64,000 nt of DNA from Treponema socranskii subsp. paredis ATCC 35535 (GTDB lineage: Bacteria > Spirochaetota > Spirochaetia > Treponematales > Treponemataceae), in NCBI GenBank assembly GCA_000413015.1, contig KE332515.1, positions 1,142,731 through 1,206,730 of the forward strand. Direction: 5' to 3'. How positions within the stretch are numbered: the stretch's first letter is position 1; each line of letters opens with the position of its first letter. A program made the position numbers and the translations under genes. Under the pieces are notes generated by a model, which was not told where the DNA came from, did not search any database, and saw only the letters and a list, made by a program, of their open reading frames with translations. Positions 21,666 through 30,250 of the stretch are shown here, in pieces.

Positions 21666-23438
21666 TTAATTAATAATACCTTTCGCCTTCAGTTCGTCTA
21701 TATTCAAACTTTTAGCATAAGGCACATCGAGTTTTCCGTCGTTGACCATTTTAATAATTTCATCGCGGTACGGAGATGAGAGATCGACTCCCGTAATCGA
21801 CCAGTTATTGTCGACTTCGGGTGATATCGTTCCGTGTTCTTTGATGTAGGCGACGAGCATATCGCGTATCGATTGAGACGATTCCCAACTCCGCTTTCCT
21901 TCGACGAGCTTTTGCGTTTTGAGAGCCGACGAATAGCGGTAATTGTTTACGGCGAGTTTGAACTTTTGATCACCGGCAACGGGCTTGCCTTTAAATGTAA
22001 GATTTACGATGCGTTCCCCTGCAGGCTTTGAAAGATCGATTTGATAATCGACGCCCGCAAACATATCATAGAGGTAACCCGGTTTTTCGGGATTGAAAGA
22101 AATCGAAATATCACCCGGCTTCCACTGATTGTAGCACGCCGCCGACCATTCCATATAACGTTTCAATTCCGTGCCCGTCACTTCAACGAGGTAAAGCGTA
22201 TTGTCGAATTTATAGATATCGAAGATATTGCCGTAATTGATCGGACCGGCTTTGATATTGCTCGTATCTTTGAATAACGCCGCAGCGGAAACGTCGGCGC
22301 CGCTGTTTAAAAGCTGCACTTTATTGATCAAATCGATGACAGCGGTATCGCGGAGCTTTCCTTCGGGAATACCGAGGATTTCATTTTTCGGCTGGAAGTC
22401 GGCCGATGCCGTTCCGAAGACGCCGCCCGACACCGTGCCGTCGCCGTTTACCGTACCGCCGCTGACAAAGGCGATCGTTTTTTCATGCGCTTCTTTTACG
22501 TCGGGCAAACTCCGGAGCGCTTCGCTCGGCGCATAATCTTTCATATCGACAATCGTACCGGTAACGTCCGTTATTTTATTGCGCGCATCGAGCGTGATGT
22601 CGAAACGGGCGACTTCTCGTCCGCTGTTTCTGCACGCCAATACTTGAGCGCCCCCGACCTTTTCGTTTACCGTTACGTGCGCGTGACCGAGCATGAGTAC
22701 TTTAATATCCGGACAGGCTTTCAAAATCGTTTCACCCGCATCGGTTCCGTGGTCTTCGTCGTATTCGGGGTGAAAGCCTACATGAGCGACGGCGATGACG
22801 AAATCGCATTTGTTTTTGATCGCGTCGTACGCTTCTTTCGCACCCTGCGCGACGCTTTCGAATTTGAGCGCGTCGACTTTTTCACCGTCCCAGCGCGGAA
22901 CGTCCGGATTCGTAAGCCCGATGATGCCGATCCGAACACCCGCGCGTTTAACGATCGTATACGGCTTGGCAAATTCTTTACCGTTTGCATAACGGACGTT
23001 CGCCCCGAGGATCGGAAAGTTCGCTTGCGCTTGAATCCGTTTTATTAAACCGAGTCCGAAATTATATTCGTGATTGCCGAGCGCCATGGCATCGTATTTC
23101 ATAAAATTCAATACGCTTACCATCGGATGCTTTCCTTCCTGCTTGTTGTAGAGATCGTCCGTTAAAATCGTTCCCTGAAACGTATCGCCGTTATCGACGA
23201 GGACGACGCGCCCGGGATTTTCTTTGCGTACCGATTCGATATACGAATACACGCGCGCGATGCCGTTGTTCGTCGTCTCTTTGTTGTCTTCATAGCTGTA
23301 ACCCCAGATATTGCCGTGCATATCCGTAGTGCCGATCACCGTAATCGTTTTGGAAGATTTTGCCGCACTTTTTGCAAAAGCCGCAAAGCCCGCCGCAAAA
23401 ATCACCAACGATGCGAATACTATTTTTAATCGCTTCAT
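21666..23438 (-). CDS. Secreted 5'-nucleotidase / 2',3'-cyclic phosphodiesterase family
   Basis: A 590-aa UshA-family enzyme that hydrolyses nucleotides outside the cytoplasm for purine and phosphate salvage. It has a signal peptide (about 1-24) and a calcineurin-type metallophosphatase domain with TTDMHGN, DNGDTFQG, LGNHEYNFG, VAHVGFHPE and LGHAHV, all metal ligands present. A C-terminal 5'-nucleotidase domain follows, with a NYGNIFDIYKFDNTLY substrate segment. Whether it prefers 5'-nucleotides or cyclic nucleotides cannot be told. The ATG at 23438 is preceded by AGAGGT and aligns with the leader shared with metY. Many spirochaetes depend on nucleotide salvage, which fits. Confidence 0.9.
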   Translation of the reverse strand: MKRLKIVFASLVIFAAGFAAFAKSAAKSSKTITVIGTTDMHGNIWGYSYEDNKETTNNGIARVYSYIESVRKENPGRVVLVDNGDTFQGTILTDDLYNKQEGKHPMVSVLNFMKYDAMALGNHEYNFGLGLIKRIQAQANFPILGANVRYANGKEFAKPYTIVKRAGVRIGIIGLTNPDVPRWDGEKVDALKFESVAQGAKEAYDAIKNKCDFVIAVAHVGFHPEYDEDHGTDAGETILKACPDIKVLMLGHAHVTVNEKVGGAQVLACRNSGREVARFDITLDARNKITDVTGTIVDMKDYAPSEALRSLPDVKEAHEKTIAFVSGGTVNGDGTVSGGVFGTASADFQPKNEILGIPEGKLRDTAVIDLINKVQLLNSGADVSAAALFKDTSNIKAGPINYGNIFDIYKFDNTLYLVEVTGTELKRYMEWSAACYNQWKPGDISISFNPEKPGYLYDMFAGVDYQIDLSKPAGERIVNLTFKGKPVAGDQKFKLAVNNYRYSSALKTQKLVEGKRSWESSQSIRDMLVAYIKEHGTISPEVDNNWSITGVDLSSPYRDEIIKMVNDGKLDVPYAKSLNIDELKAKGIIN

Positions 23439-23790
23439 AATACCTCTCATAAAAACTTTTGTAGGATGCTTCAGTATCCGAAAAAGTTTTTAGCCGTGTG
23501 CGTGTCTCGCAACGAGCGCGTATGCGCGAAGTTTCGAGCGGCGCACATGTTTAATAATCGAGTTTGCGAAATAAAGTATATCGTATTCATTCGATTGTTA
23601 TCAAAATGATACATATACATATCTTCCGCAAACATCCGCGCAAACTCGAGATAAGAACGCTGCGATTTCGAGCAATGCACAGAAATCGCGAGTGTCTCCC
23701 ATAAAAGAAAAACGCTCAGCGTTTTTCGGCTCTAGACTCCAGCGACGGCGATATTTCAGACGGCGCTTTTTATCGTACCTCCGGAGAATT
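23439..23790 (-). promoter_or_regulatory. Structured 5' leader, copy 2 (5'-nucleotidase)
   Basis: This is the second copy of the metY leader, reaching from the likely transcription start to the start codon. It keeps the TCGAGTTTGC/GCAAACTCGA helix (23649-23640 and 23567-23558 by pairing arms). It also keeps the competing GTTTGCG and the AAAAACTTTT/AAAAGTTTTT hairpin, whose inner stem differs from copy 1 (GGAT/ATCC instead of GGAAGT/ACTTCC) yet still pairs. It is longer than copy 1 because palindromic sequence has been added inside a hairpin loop at about 23501-23545. A further block at about 23656-23740 contains GCGATTTC/GAAATCGC and AAAAACGC/GCGTTTTT. The remainder of the gap, 23827-23961, shows no gene. 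Confidence 0.65.
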
Positions 23791-23797
23791 GTTAATT

Positions 23798-23826
23798 ATC
23801 GTATACAAGGGACGGCGTTCTGTCAA
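23798..23826 (-). promoter_or_regulatory. Sigma-70 promoter driving leader copy 2
   Basis: On the minus strand TTGACA (23826-23821), a 17-base spacer and TACGAT (23803-23798) place initiation near 23790. Initiation there is immediately before the GGAGGTACGATAAAAAGCG block conserved in both leader copies. Confidence 0.6.
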
Positions 23827-23961
23827 CGAGGGAAGCGATGAGCTGAAAAATATGAAAAAAATATTCGCATTATATACTGAATACCTCTGTAAAAGCATAC
23901 AGCTTTATGAATCGAACATATTTGAAAACCGTTTTACCTGTATAAATTCCGCAGCCTTTTC

Positions 23962-25467
23962 CTAATAAAAGCAGTCTTTCAAACGGAGATATACTTCTTT
24001 ATATTTTTGAAAAAGAACATCGTATACTGCAACATTTTGAACGATCGGTGTGATAATCGTTCCCTTTATGGCAAGCGTTTTTCCGAAATCTACGGGAATT
24101 TCTTTTACCCCAATCGCTTGCGCTGCAATGATCATATCACCGAGCGTTTCCGTATCGTTTATTTTTAATTGAATTACAGTTTTATTAAGGACATCCGCAA
24201 ATATCTGACACCAAAGTTTGCTTTTTGCGGCACCCCCGCCCAAAGGAATTTCATGCGATGAAGAAAACGAATTTTGCAGCAAAGTGCTGCAGTCTCGTAT
24301 TGAAAAAGCGACGCCCTCAAGAATCGCCCTTACAAAAGAACCCAACGATGTATTTAAACCTATATTAAAAAAAACACCCTTCGCATGAGGATCCCAAATA
24401 GGACATTTTTCTCCGGAAAGATACGGAAGGTAAATCAAATTTTCCGCCGTAACTTTAACGTTCTCCGCCGCTTCGTCCAAAATTTGATAAATCGATTTAT
24501 TTCGATCCGGCTGTATGAGTGATGTAAAATTATCGCGAAACCATTTTAGCGAGATTCCTGCATTATCGGTTGTTTGTACGATTACGGTATTGTCCAATAC
24601 TCCGCTGCTTATATTTAAGAGCCTCGTATCTTGAACGGGGTCTTTTTCGACTGTACATATACGTCCGCTGCTTCCTATCGTAACAGCGGAATCACCGAAA
24701 TAAACGGCACCCGCTCCGACCGTTGCCGCAATGGTATCCACCGCACCTGCATTAACCGGAGTACCGATCTTCAAGCCCGTCAATTCCGCAGCTTCTTTTG
24801 TAACCGAACCGACAATATCCGTAGACCGGTACACTTTCGGCAGTAACTGCAGGGGGATTTCCGCTTTCGCACAGATATTCTCATCCCATGCACCGACAGT
24901 CATATTTGACAGGGAAGTCAAATCCATTCGGGATTTATTAATACTGAATTCTCCTGTCAGTTTTTGTATAATATATCCGCTCGGCATTAAAAATTTATAA
25001 CAATTTTTAATAATATCCGGCCGATTATCGATAAGCCATCGTATTGTCGGAAGTGCAAACGTTCCCTTATCGAGTCTGTTTTTCGAAGAGGAAACAACTG
25101 CTTCTTCACCGACTTTATTTTTAAGCCATTCGACTTGCATCGAAGCTCTTTTATCGTGAAGCGTTATCGCATTATAAAGCGCATTACCGTCACGATCTAC
25201 CAATGTAACGGCATTCGTACAACTGATACCGATTACCGCGACCCTGTCGGGGGTAACAGCTTTTTCGGATATAAAGCATGTACGAATATTTGAAATGACA
25301 GCTTGCCACCAAACATCAGGATTTTGTTCCGACCAACCGTTTTGAGGGACTACGGTTTTATATTCAGTGTATGCTTGCGCGGCAATCGACCCGTCGAATG
25401 TATAAAAAATACATTTCGTACCGGTCGTTCCTATGTCGATTCCTAAAATAATATCTTGCGATGCCAT
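23962..25467 (-). CDS. FGGY-family carbohydrate kinase (xylulokinase-like)
   Basis: A 501-aa ATP-dependent sugar kinase. The N-terminal phosphate loop IDIGTTGTKC, the NPDVWWQAV segment, the C-terminal signature around YLSGEKCPIWDP, and EIPLGGGAAKSKLW with the family GGG motif are all present. Closest in pattern to xylulokinase/gluconokinase; the true substrate is unknown. The ATG at 25467 overlaps the last base of the dctM stop (TGATG), so it is translationally coupled. The long N-terminal extension possible in this frame merely covers dctM sequence. It is the last gene of the TRAP operon and probably phosphorylates the imported sugar. Confidence 0.88.
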   Translation of the reverse strand: MASQDIILGIDIGTTGTKCIFYTFDGSIAAQAYTEYKTVVPQNGWSEQNPDVWWQAVISNIRTCFISEKAVTPDRVAVIGISCTNAVTLVDRDGNALYNAITLHDKRASMQVEWLKNKVGEEAVVSSSKNRLDKGTFALPTIRWLIDNRPDIIKNCYKFLMPSGYIIQKLTGEFSINKSRMDLTSLSNMTVGAWDENICAKAEIPLQLLPKVYRSTDIVGSVTKEAAELTGLKIGTPVNAGAVDTIAATVGAGAVYFGDSAVTIGSSGRICTVEKDPVQDTRLLNISSGVLDNTVIVQTTDNAGISLKWFRDNFTSLIQPDRNKSIYQILDEAAENVKVTAENLIYLPYLSGEKCPIWDPHAKGVFFNIGLNTSLGSFVRAILEGVAFSIRDCSTLLQNSFSSSHEIPLGGGAAKSKLWCQIFADVLNKTVIQLKINDTETLGDMIIAAQAIGVKEIPVDFGKTLAIKGTIITPIVQNVAVYDVLFQKYKEVYLRLKDCFY

Positions 25468-26759
25468 CAAAGCCCTTTTACCAAATTTACGATTCCCAGA
25501 GAAAGCTGAGGAAACATGAAAACGACAGCCGACATCAAGGTTACCACGCCGATAACGATTAATGTATCGGGGAACGCTTCGTCTATACTCATATTCAACA
25601 CACGGCATGAAGTAAACAGGTTTACCGATAACGGAGGCGTCAAAGAACCGACCATTAAATTCATAAGCATGGCTACCCCGTAGTGTATGGGATTCATTCC
25701 GAGACCGGTTACAATCGGCAGTAATATCGGCGTTATTAAAATGATGATACATACGGTTTCCATAAAGCAGCCGAGAAATAACAGGAGAATAAAGAAGAAA
25801 AGCAATATTAAAAATTTAGTATGTGCAAAAGATACAACCCATTCGGCAAACAGCTGAGGTACGTTTTGCGTAGATAAAATCCAGCCGAACGGCGTCGCGG
25901 CGGATATGATCAGCATTATGACGGCAGATGTTATAACACTGTCGGATGCGGCGCGTAAAAATTCGGAAAAGGTCAGTTCTTTGTAAACAAAGACCGCCAA
26001 AATAAAAGAATAAACAACCGCTACGACCGCAGCTTCCGTCGCCGTACAAATGCCGGAAAAAACGCTTGCAAGCACAAATACGGGCATGAGCATCGGCAAA
26101 ATGGCATCGATCGTTATTTGCAGCTTCTCTTTTGAAGAATATGAAGTTTTTTCAACGGTTTCTTTTTTTGCCCGCTTTTTTGCATATATCGTATTTAAGA
26201 CAATCAGCGCAACGATTGTTAAAATACCGGGGACGACACCGGCCAAAAACATATCGCCGACGGAAACGGAAGCGATGGAAGCATATATTACCATAATAAT
26301 GCTCGGCGGTATAATACATGCCATAGTTCCGCCGGCTGCGATCAATCCGGCAGTAAAGCCTTTCGGATATCCCTGTCTTATCATTTCAGGAGCACAAGTC
26401 GATCCTATCGCCGCCGCACTGGCAACACCCGAACCCGATACGGCACCGAAAAATCCGCAAGCGGCAAGTGTCGCGGCTCCGAGTCCGCCCGGCATTTTAC
26501 GCAATAACATATTCGCAAAACGCATCAAGCGAGGTGTACTCCCGTACATCATCAGAGATCCCGCAAAGACAAATAACGGCATAGCAAGCATACTGAATGA
26601 ATTTGCCCCGCTCGTCATCCTTTGAACGATAATATCAAGCGGCGGATAACCGTTTGCCAAAAGAAATGTCATACAACTGATACCTATCGAAATCCCGATC
26701 GGAGTTCCGATAATCAAACACAGAGTAAGAGAAATAAAAAGAACGGCAAGCGGACTCAT
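25467..26759 (-). CDS. dctM: TRAP transporter large permease subunit (DctM family)
   Basis: A 430-aa protein with about a dozen hydrophobic helices and the DctM-type segments FVFAGSLMMYG, GAVSGSGVASAAAIGS and GGTMACIIPPSI. It forms the ion-coupled channel of a tripartite TRAP system that uses a sodium gradient to import organic acids or sugars captured by DctP. It overlaps dctQ by four bases and the kinase by one. Substrate is not evident; the kinase and aldolase around it suggest a carbohydrate or sugar acid. Confidence 0.92.
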   Translation of the reverse strand: MSPLAVLFISLTLCLIIGTPIGISIGISCMTFLLANGYPPLDIIVQRMTSGANSFSMLAMPLFVFAGSLMMYGSTPRLMRFANMLLRKMPGGLGAATLAACGFFGAVSGSGVASAAAIGSTCAPEMIRQGYPKGFTAGLIAAGGTMACIIPPSIIMVIYASIASVSVGDMFLAGVVPGILTIVALIVLNTIYAKKRAKKETVEKTSYSSKEKLQITIDAILPMLMPVFVLASVFSGICTATEAAVVAVVYSFILAVFVYKELTFSEFLRAASDSVITSAVIMLIISAATPFGWILSTQNVPQLFAEWVVSFAHTKFLILLFFFILLLFLGCFMETVCIIILITPILLPIVTGLGMNPIHYGVAMLMNLMVGSLTPPLSVNLFTSCRVLNMSIDEAFPDTLIVIGVVTLMSAVVFMFPQLSLGIVNLVKGL

Positions 26760-27256
26760 TGCAGCGCCTCTTCAATTGAAGATATATCTTTCGATCGCAA
26801 TTCCACAATTTTCAAATAAAATCGAAAGCCGAAAAAACATATCATAAAAAAAATACCGATGAACATACCGAAAAACTGGAATGACACGGACAGTTTCATC
26901 GCCGGAGTTAAATTATGCATATTGTTTGCCATGGCCCTCAAACAATATCGACCCAATATAAAAAGAAAACAGACTGACACGAAATCCGAAATCATCGCGG
27001 CTATTATCGTACCTTTCAGGGGAAGTAATTTAATAAAAAAATCAATCCGCGTATTCGAATTGTTTAAAGTCGCAAGCGCCGAACCGAGAAATGTCAGATA
27101 AATCATGCTTATACCCGCCAACTCTTCGACCCAAACGAAAGATTTCCCGATGATATTCCGATTGAATATCTGCATTGCCAAAATGACAACGAGTATGCAT
27201 AATGTAAAAGCTCCCAAAAAACGCAGAATATTCTTTAAGAGAACCAATACTTTCAA
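26756..27256 (-). CDS. dctQ: TRAP transporter small permease subunit (DctQ family)
   Basis: A 166-aa protein with four predicted membrane helices and the family segment FVWVEELAGISMIYLTFLGS near residues 39-58. It pairs with DctM to form the membrane part of the transporter. The stop overlaps the dctM start by four bases. A 116-base gap to dctP upstream contains no clear promoter, so it is probably read from the dctP promoter. Confidence 0.9.
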   Translation of the reverse strand: MKVLVLLKNILRFLGAFTLCILVVILAMQIFNRNIIGKSFVWVEELAGISMIYLTFLGSALATLNNSNTRIDFFIKLLPLKGTIIAAMISDFVSVCFLFILGRYCLRAMANNMHNLTPAMKLSVSFQFFGMFIGIFFMICFFGFRFYLKIVELRSKDISSIEEALQ

Positions 27257-27372
27257 AACCGTAACCTCCCGTACCTGCTTTTATAAAAACCGAGACGGCC
27301 TCGTAAATAAAAAAGTAAATCAATACTGCGCATACGGAAAGCCGCAAGGAATTTCTGTATGCGCCCATATCA

Positions 27373-28377
27373 TCATTTCGCAGACTTTGCCAATTTCAAC
27401 CATTCATCGCCGTATTTTTGAGAAAACTCCTTCCAAACGGGCTGAACCTTTTCTTGAAAAGCGGCTTTATCGACTTCATTCACTTTGATACCCGATTTTT
27501 TCAAAAGTTCAAGAAAGCGCCCTTCATCATTTTCTTTGAGATCAACGGCACGGGCTTTATCGGCCTCTTCCATTAAGATATTTTGATATTCGGCAGGCAG
27601 ACCGTCGAACCACTTTTTACTGCATACAAAGGGTGCCGCATCGTACATATGTCCTGTCAGCGACAAATATTTTTGTACCTCCTGAATCGACGAAGTATAA
27701 ATATTTGCAAGCGGATTTTCCTGTCCATCGATGGTTCCGTTTTGCAAAGCGGTAAAAACTTCCGAAAAACTCATCATAATAACATTGCCGTCCAGAGCTT
27801 TGAACATTTTAACTTTCATATTATTATTGTTCGTTCGGAATTTTATGCCTTTCATATCCGCCGGAACTTTAACCGGACGTATATTATTCGTCATATGTCT
27901 GTACCCGCTTTCCCAAACGGACAGCACTTTACAGCCGGTAGGCTCGATGATTTCTTTCGCAAATTTTTTTCCGAATTCACCGTTCCATGCTTTTCGCGCC
28001 TTTTCAATATCGGGAAACAAAAAAGGCAAAAGCGCGACGCCGGCTTCTTCGTTATAGCCTTCCCAGTTTGCAGCACCCATCTGCATTGATCCTTCAAGCG
28101 TTCCGGCTATGAGCTGAGAAATCATATCCTGTTCGCTCCCCAGAGCGCTGTTTGCATAGATATTTACTTTCAGTTTTCCGTTAGTCCGCTTTTCGACAGC
28201 GGTTTTAAAACTTTGTAATGCAAGCGTAGAAGGATTACTGTCCGATACCGCCGAACCGATATTCATGACAAAAGTATTCCCCGCACCGCTTTGAGTTCCG
28301 CCGTCATTTTGCCCCAATGCAAATACCGCAAGTCCGCAAAAAAAGACTATCCCCGTCATAAAAAGCCTTTTTTTCAT
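27373..28377 (-). CDS. dctP: TRAP transporter periplasmic solute-binding protein (DctP family)
   Basis: A 334-aa extracytoplasmic binding protein with a signal peptide (about 1-22). Typical DctP features follow: SALGSEQDMISQLIAGTLEG, the ligand-binding segment PADMKGIKFRTNNN (Arg of the carboxylate site), and ALQNGTIDGQENPLANIY. The conserved Arg argues for a ligand with a carboxylate. AGGAGG precedes the ATG. It is the first gene of the dctP-dctQ-dctM-kinase operon and is divergent from the aldolase gene. Confidence 0.92.
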   Translation of the reverse strand: MKKRLFMTGIVFFCGLAVFALGQNDGGTQSGAGNTFVMNIGSAVSDSNPSTLALQSFKTAVEKRTNGKLKVNIYANSALGSEQDMISQLIAGTLEGSMQMGAANWEGYNEEAGVALLPFLFPDIEKARKAWNGEFGKKFAKEIIEPTGCKVLSVWESGYRHMTNNIRPVKVPADMKGIKFRTNNNNMKVKMFKALDGNVIMMSFSEVFTALQNGTIDGQENPLANIYTSSIQEVQKYLSLTGHMYDAAPFVCSKKWFDGLPAEYQNILMEEADKARAVDLKENDEGRFLELLKKSGIKVNEVDKAAFQEKVQPVWKEFSQKYGDEWLKLAKSAK

Positions 28378-28436
28378 AATTTCCTCCTGATTTTAAGCTT
28401 CTATCCAAAAATAGCCAATATTGTTCTTTAATTTTC

Positions 28437-28465
28437 ATTATAAATCACAATATTTCATCTGTCAA
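28437..28465 (-). promoter_or_regulatory. Consensus sigma-70 promoter of the TRAP operon
   Basis: On the minus strand TTGACA (28465-28460), a 17-base spacer and TATAAT (28442-28437) match the consensus at all twelve positions. Such a strong promoter needs repression, which fits the adjacent DeoR gene. Confidence 0.8.
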
Positions 28466-28488
28466 TAAAAAAAATACAAAAATTTAAC

Positions 28489-28516
28489 TTGACTTTTCTC
28501 TTGTTAGAAATATAAT
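28489..28516 (+). promoter_or_regulatory. Sigma-70 promoter of the aldolase-deoR operon
   Basis: TTGACT (28489-28494), a 16-base spacer and TATAAT (28511-28516) precede the aldolase gene; the -10 is part of the inverted repeat described for the operator region. Confidence 0.75.
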
Positions 28517-28560
28517 GAAAATAAATGAAATATTTTGAACATAAACAAGGGATCAACGAT

Positions 28561-29190
28561 ATGGAAAAACAACAGGCTGTTCAAAATCTTGTCGATATCT
28601 GCCATCACGTACAGGAAAAAGGACTTGTCAGCGGTACCGGCGGAAATATAAGCATAAAAACGGGTAACGTAATTTATATTACACCGACATCCGTTGCGTT
28701 GGGAAAAATAACGGATAAATTGCTGAGCGTTGTTTCGATCGAAACCGGAAAACCTTTAAACGATATAACACCGTCAAAAGAAATCATGATGCACCTGCTT
28801 TCGTATCGTGCAAATGAAAACATACATGCCATCATTCACGTCCATTCGGTTTATGCGGCGGCGATAGCAAGTATGCCCGATTTTATACACGACAAAACAA
28901 TCCCTGCCTATACACCAGGCTACGGCTTACGCGTCGGCTGCCTGCCGGTAATTCCTTATGAAGTACCCGGTTCCATGGAACTCGCACAATCCGTAGCGAC
29001 TGTATTAAAGGAGCGGAATTCCGTACTCTTGGCAAATCACGGGAGCGTCGTTGCCGCAAAAAACCTCGAAAAAGCTTTCGATTTGATTGAAGAAATCGAA
29101 GAAAATGCAAAGCTGTTTTTTATTACAAACGGGAAGGCAAATCCTCTGAGCCGGGAGCAAATACAAACACTGCACGAATATTATAAATAG
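28561..29190 (+). CDS. Class II aldolase/adducin family protein (fuculose-phosphate aldolase-like)
   Basis: A 209-aa zinc-dependent aldolase. It shows the phosphate-binding segment SGTGGNISIK near residue 22, and the zinc ligands HVHS (about 94-97) and the later NHGSVVAAKNL histidine. PSKEIMMH corresponds to the catalytic Glu region. Family members split sugar phosphates such as L-fuculose-1-phosphate, L-ribulose-5-phosphate (epimerase branch) or L-rhamnulose-1-phosphate. With the FGGY kinase it would form a phosphorylation-then-cleavage route. The ATG at 28561 is preceded by AAGGG; an upstream in-frame ATG at 28525 falls inside the operator repeat and is less likely. Confidence 0.85.
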   Translation: MEKQQAVQNLVDICHHVQEKGLVSGTGGNISIKTGNVIYITPTSVALGKITDKLLSVVSIETGKPLNDITPSKEIMMHLLSYRANENIHAIIHVHSVYAAAIASMPDFIHDKTIPAYTPGYGLRVGCLPVIPYEVPGSMELAQSVATVLKERNSVLLANHGSVVAAKNLEKAFDLIEEIEENAKLFFITNGKANPLSREQIQTLHEYYK

Positions 29191-29237
29191 CTCGCATATC
29201 GAGTTTTATGTGATATAATAAAACAGGGAGGAATGCC

Positions 29238-29996
29238 ATCAAAAGTTTTGAACGTAAACAACATATTTTAGATTTAACAAAAAAACATACATTTATTTTA
29301 ATCTCCGATCTGATACGCGATCTGCACTCTTCCGAATCGACCATACGCAGAGACATAGAAGAATTGGTATCGAAAAATCTTGTAATCAGAAGTCAGGGCG
29401 CCGTTATTTGGAATGACAAAAGTAATTTATATAAGGAAAACGTTTATTTCCGTACAGAACAAAATCTTCTCACAAAAACGAAAATAACTAAAACAGCATC
29501 CGAATTGATAGAACCCCGTGAAATGATCTTTATCGATACGGGGACAACAATGCTCGAGTTGGCAAAAAATTTAAGTGAAGACTGCAATCTTTCGGTTGTA
29601 ACGAACGATTTAAAAATAGCATTGGAATTGGAAAACAAATACAATGTGACAACTATAATGCTCGGGGGTATCGTAAAAAGAGGTACGCACACGACAATCG
29701 AAAATACCGGCACGGAATTTTTAAATAATGTTTGTTTTCAAAAAGCATTTTTTTCGCCGGCAGGTATTTCGGATGAAGGATTTTATTTTTTGAATTTACA
29801 GGCAATGGATATCCGCACAAAAATAGCCGAAAAATCGGAAAAAATGATTATGGTAGCCGATTCCGCAAAATTCGACAAAAAAGCTACCGTATTGGGATTT
29901 CCGTTTTCCGAATGCGACATACTCGTAACCGATACATGTTCGCAAGAATGGAAAGATAAAATTTCCCCCTCTACGCATATTATCATTGCGCAATAA
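29238..29996 (+). CDS. DeoR-family transcriptional regulator with non-canonical start or small frameshift
   Basis: A protein of about 252 aa. The N-terminal DeoR helix-turn-helix (FERKQHILDL through SSESTIRRDIEEL) is followed by the sugar-phosphate sensing domain with DTGTTMLELAK, VVTNDLKIA and MLGGIVKRGTHT. The complete helix-turn-helix is in frame back to 29238, but that codon is ATC and an in-frame TGA lies just upstream, so no ATG, GTG or TTG is available. GGGAGG is six bases before ATC, an ideal spacing. Alternatively one A is missing from the AAAA run at 29241-29244, which would join the ATG at 29233. It probably controls the divergent TRAP and aldolase operons. Confidence 0.85.
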   Translation: MKSFERKQHILDLTKKHTFILISDLIRDLHSSESTIRRDIEELVSKNLVIRSQGAVIWNDKSNLYKENVYFRTEQNLLTKTKITKTASELIEPREMIFIDTGTTMLELAKNLSEDCNLSVVTNDLKIALELENKYNVTTIMLGGIVKRGTHTTIENTGTEFLNNVCFQKAFFSPAGISDEGFYFLNLQAMDIRTKIAEKSEKMIMVADSAKFDKKATVLGFPFSECDILVTDTCSQEWKDKISPSTHIIIAQ

Positions 29997-30103
29997 GTGC
30001 CGACAGACAAAGCCCGCAACGCCTGAAAAAACGCGGACTGTACATTAAGGAAAAAAATATTGATAATTGTACAAACCGTTTATTCGTACGGAGGCTTTAA
30101 TAC

Positions 30104-30122
30104 CCCGATGCTCTGCATCGGG
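30104..30122 (+). terminator. Stem-loop after the deoR gene
   Basis: CCCGATGC (30104-30111) pairs perfectly with GCATCGGG (30115-30122) around a TCT loop, followed by TGATTGAGTTTTC. It could be the terminator of the aldolase-deoR operon or a REP/IS200-type palindrome. The rest of 30001-30250 holds only a possible 24-codon hydrophobic peptide (TTG at 30180, stop at 30254) overlapping the next gene. Confidence 0.5.
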
Positions 30123-30250
30123 TGATTGAGTTTTCTTACTAAAAAACATTCATAGCTTAAACATATCGCAATATGGAGTTTGTTATTATTAATAATATTC
30201 AAATTATTAATTGCTCTTATCGGTATAACGGCCTATTTACATAAACGGCG

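Larger units (their letters stand above)
28431..28534. promoter_or_regulatory. Symmetric operator region of the divergent TRAP/aldolase promoters
   Basis: Two nested inverted repeats link the divergent promoters. ATTTTCATTATA (28431-28442) matches TATAATGAAAAT (28511-28522) exactly in reverse complement, and AATATTTCAT (28449-28458) matches ATGAAATATT (28525-28534). ATGAAA-type repeats overlapping or adjoining each -10 are plausible DeoR-family operators, probably for the regulator encoded at 29238. Confidence 0.6.

Noticed and set aside
23471-23680. A 69-codon minus-strand frame in leader copy 2
   Set aside because: No equivalent frame exists in copy 1 and its start has no ribosome binding site; structure, not protein, is conserved.
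30104-30122. A complete IS200/IS605 element beginning at the CCCGATGC hairpin
   Set aside because: No TnpA or TnpB frame is found nearby; a terminator or lone palindrome is simpler.
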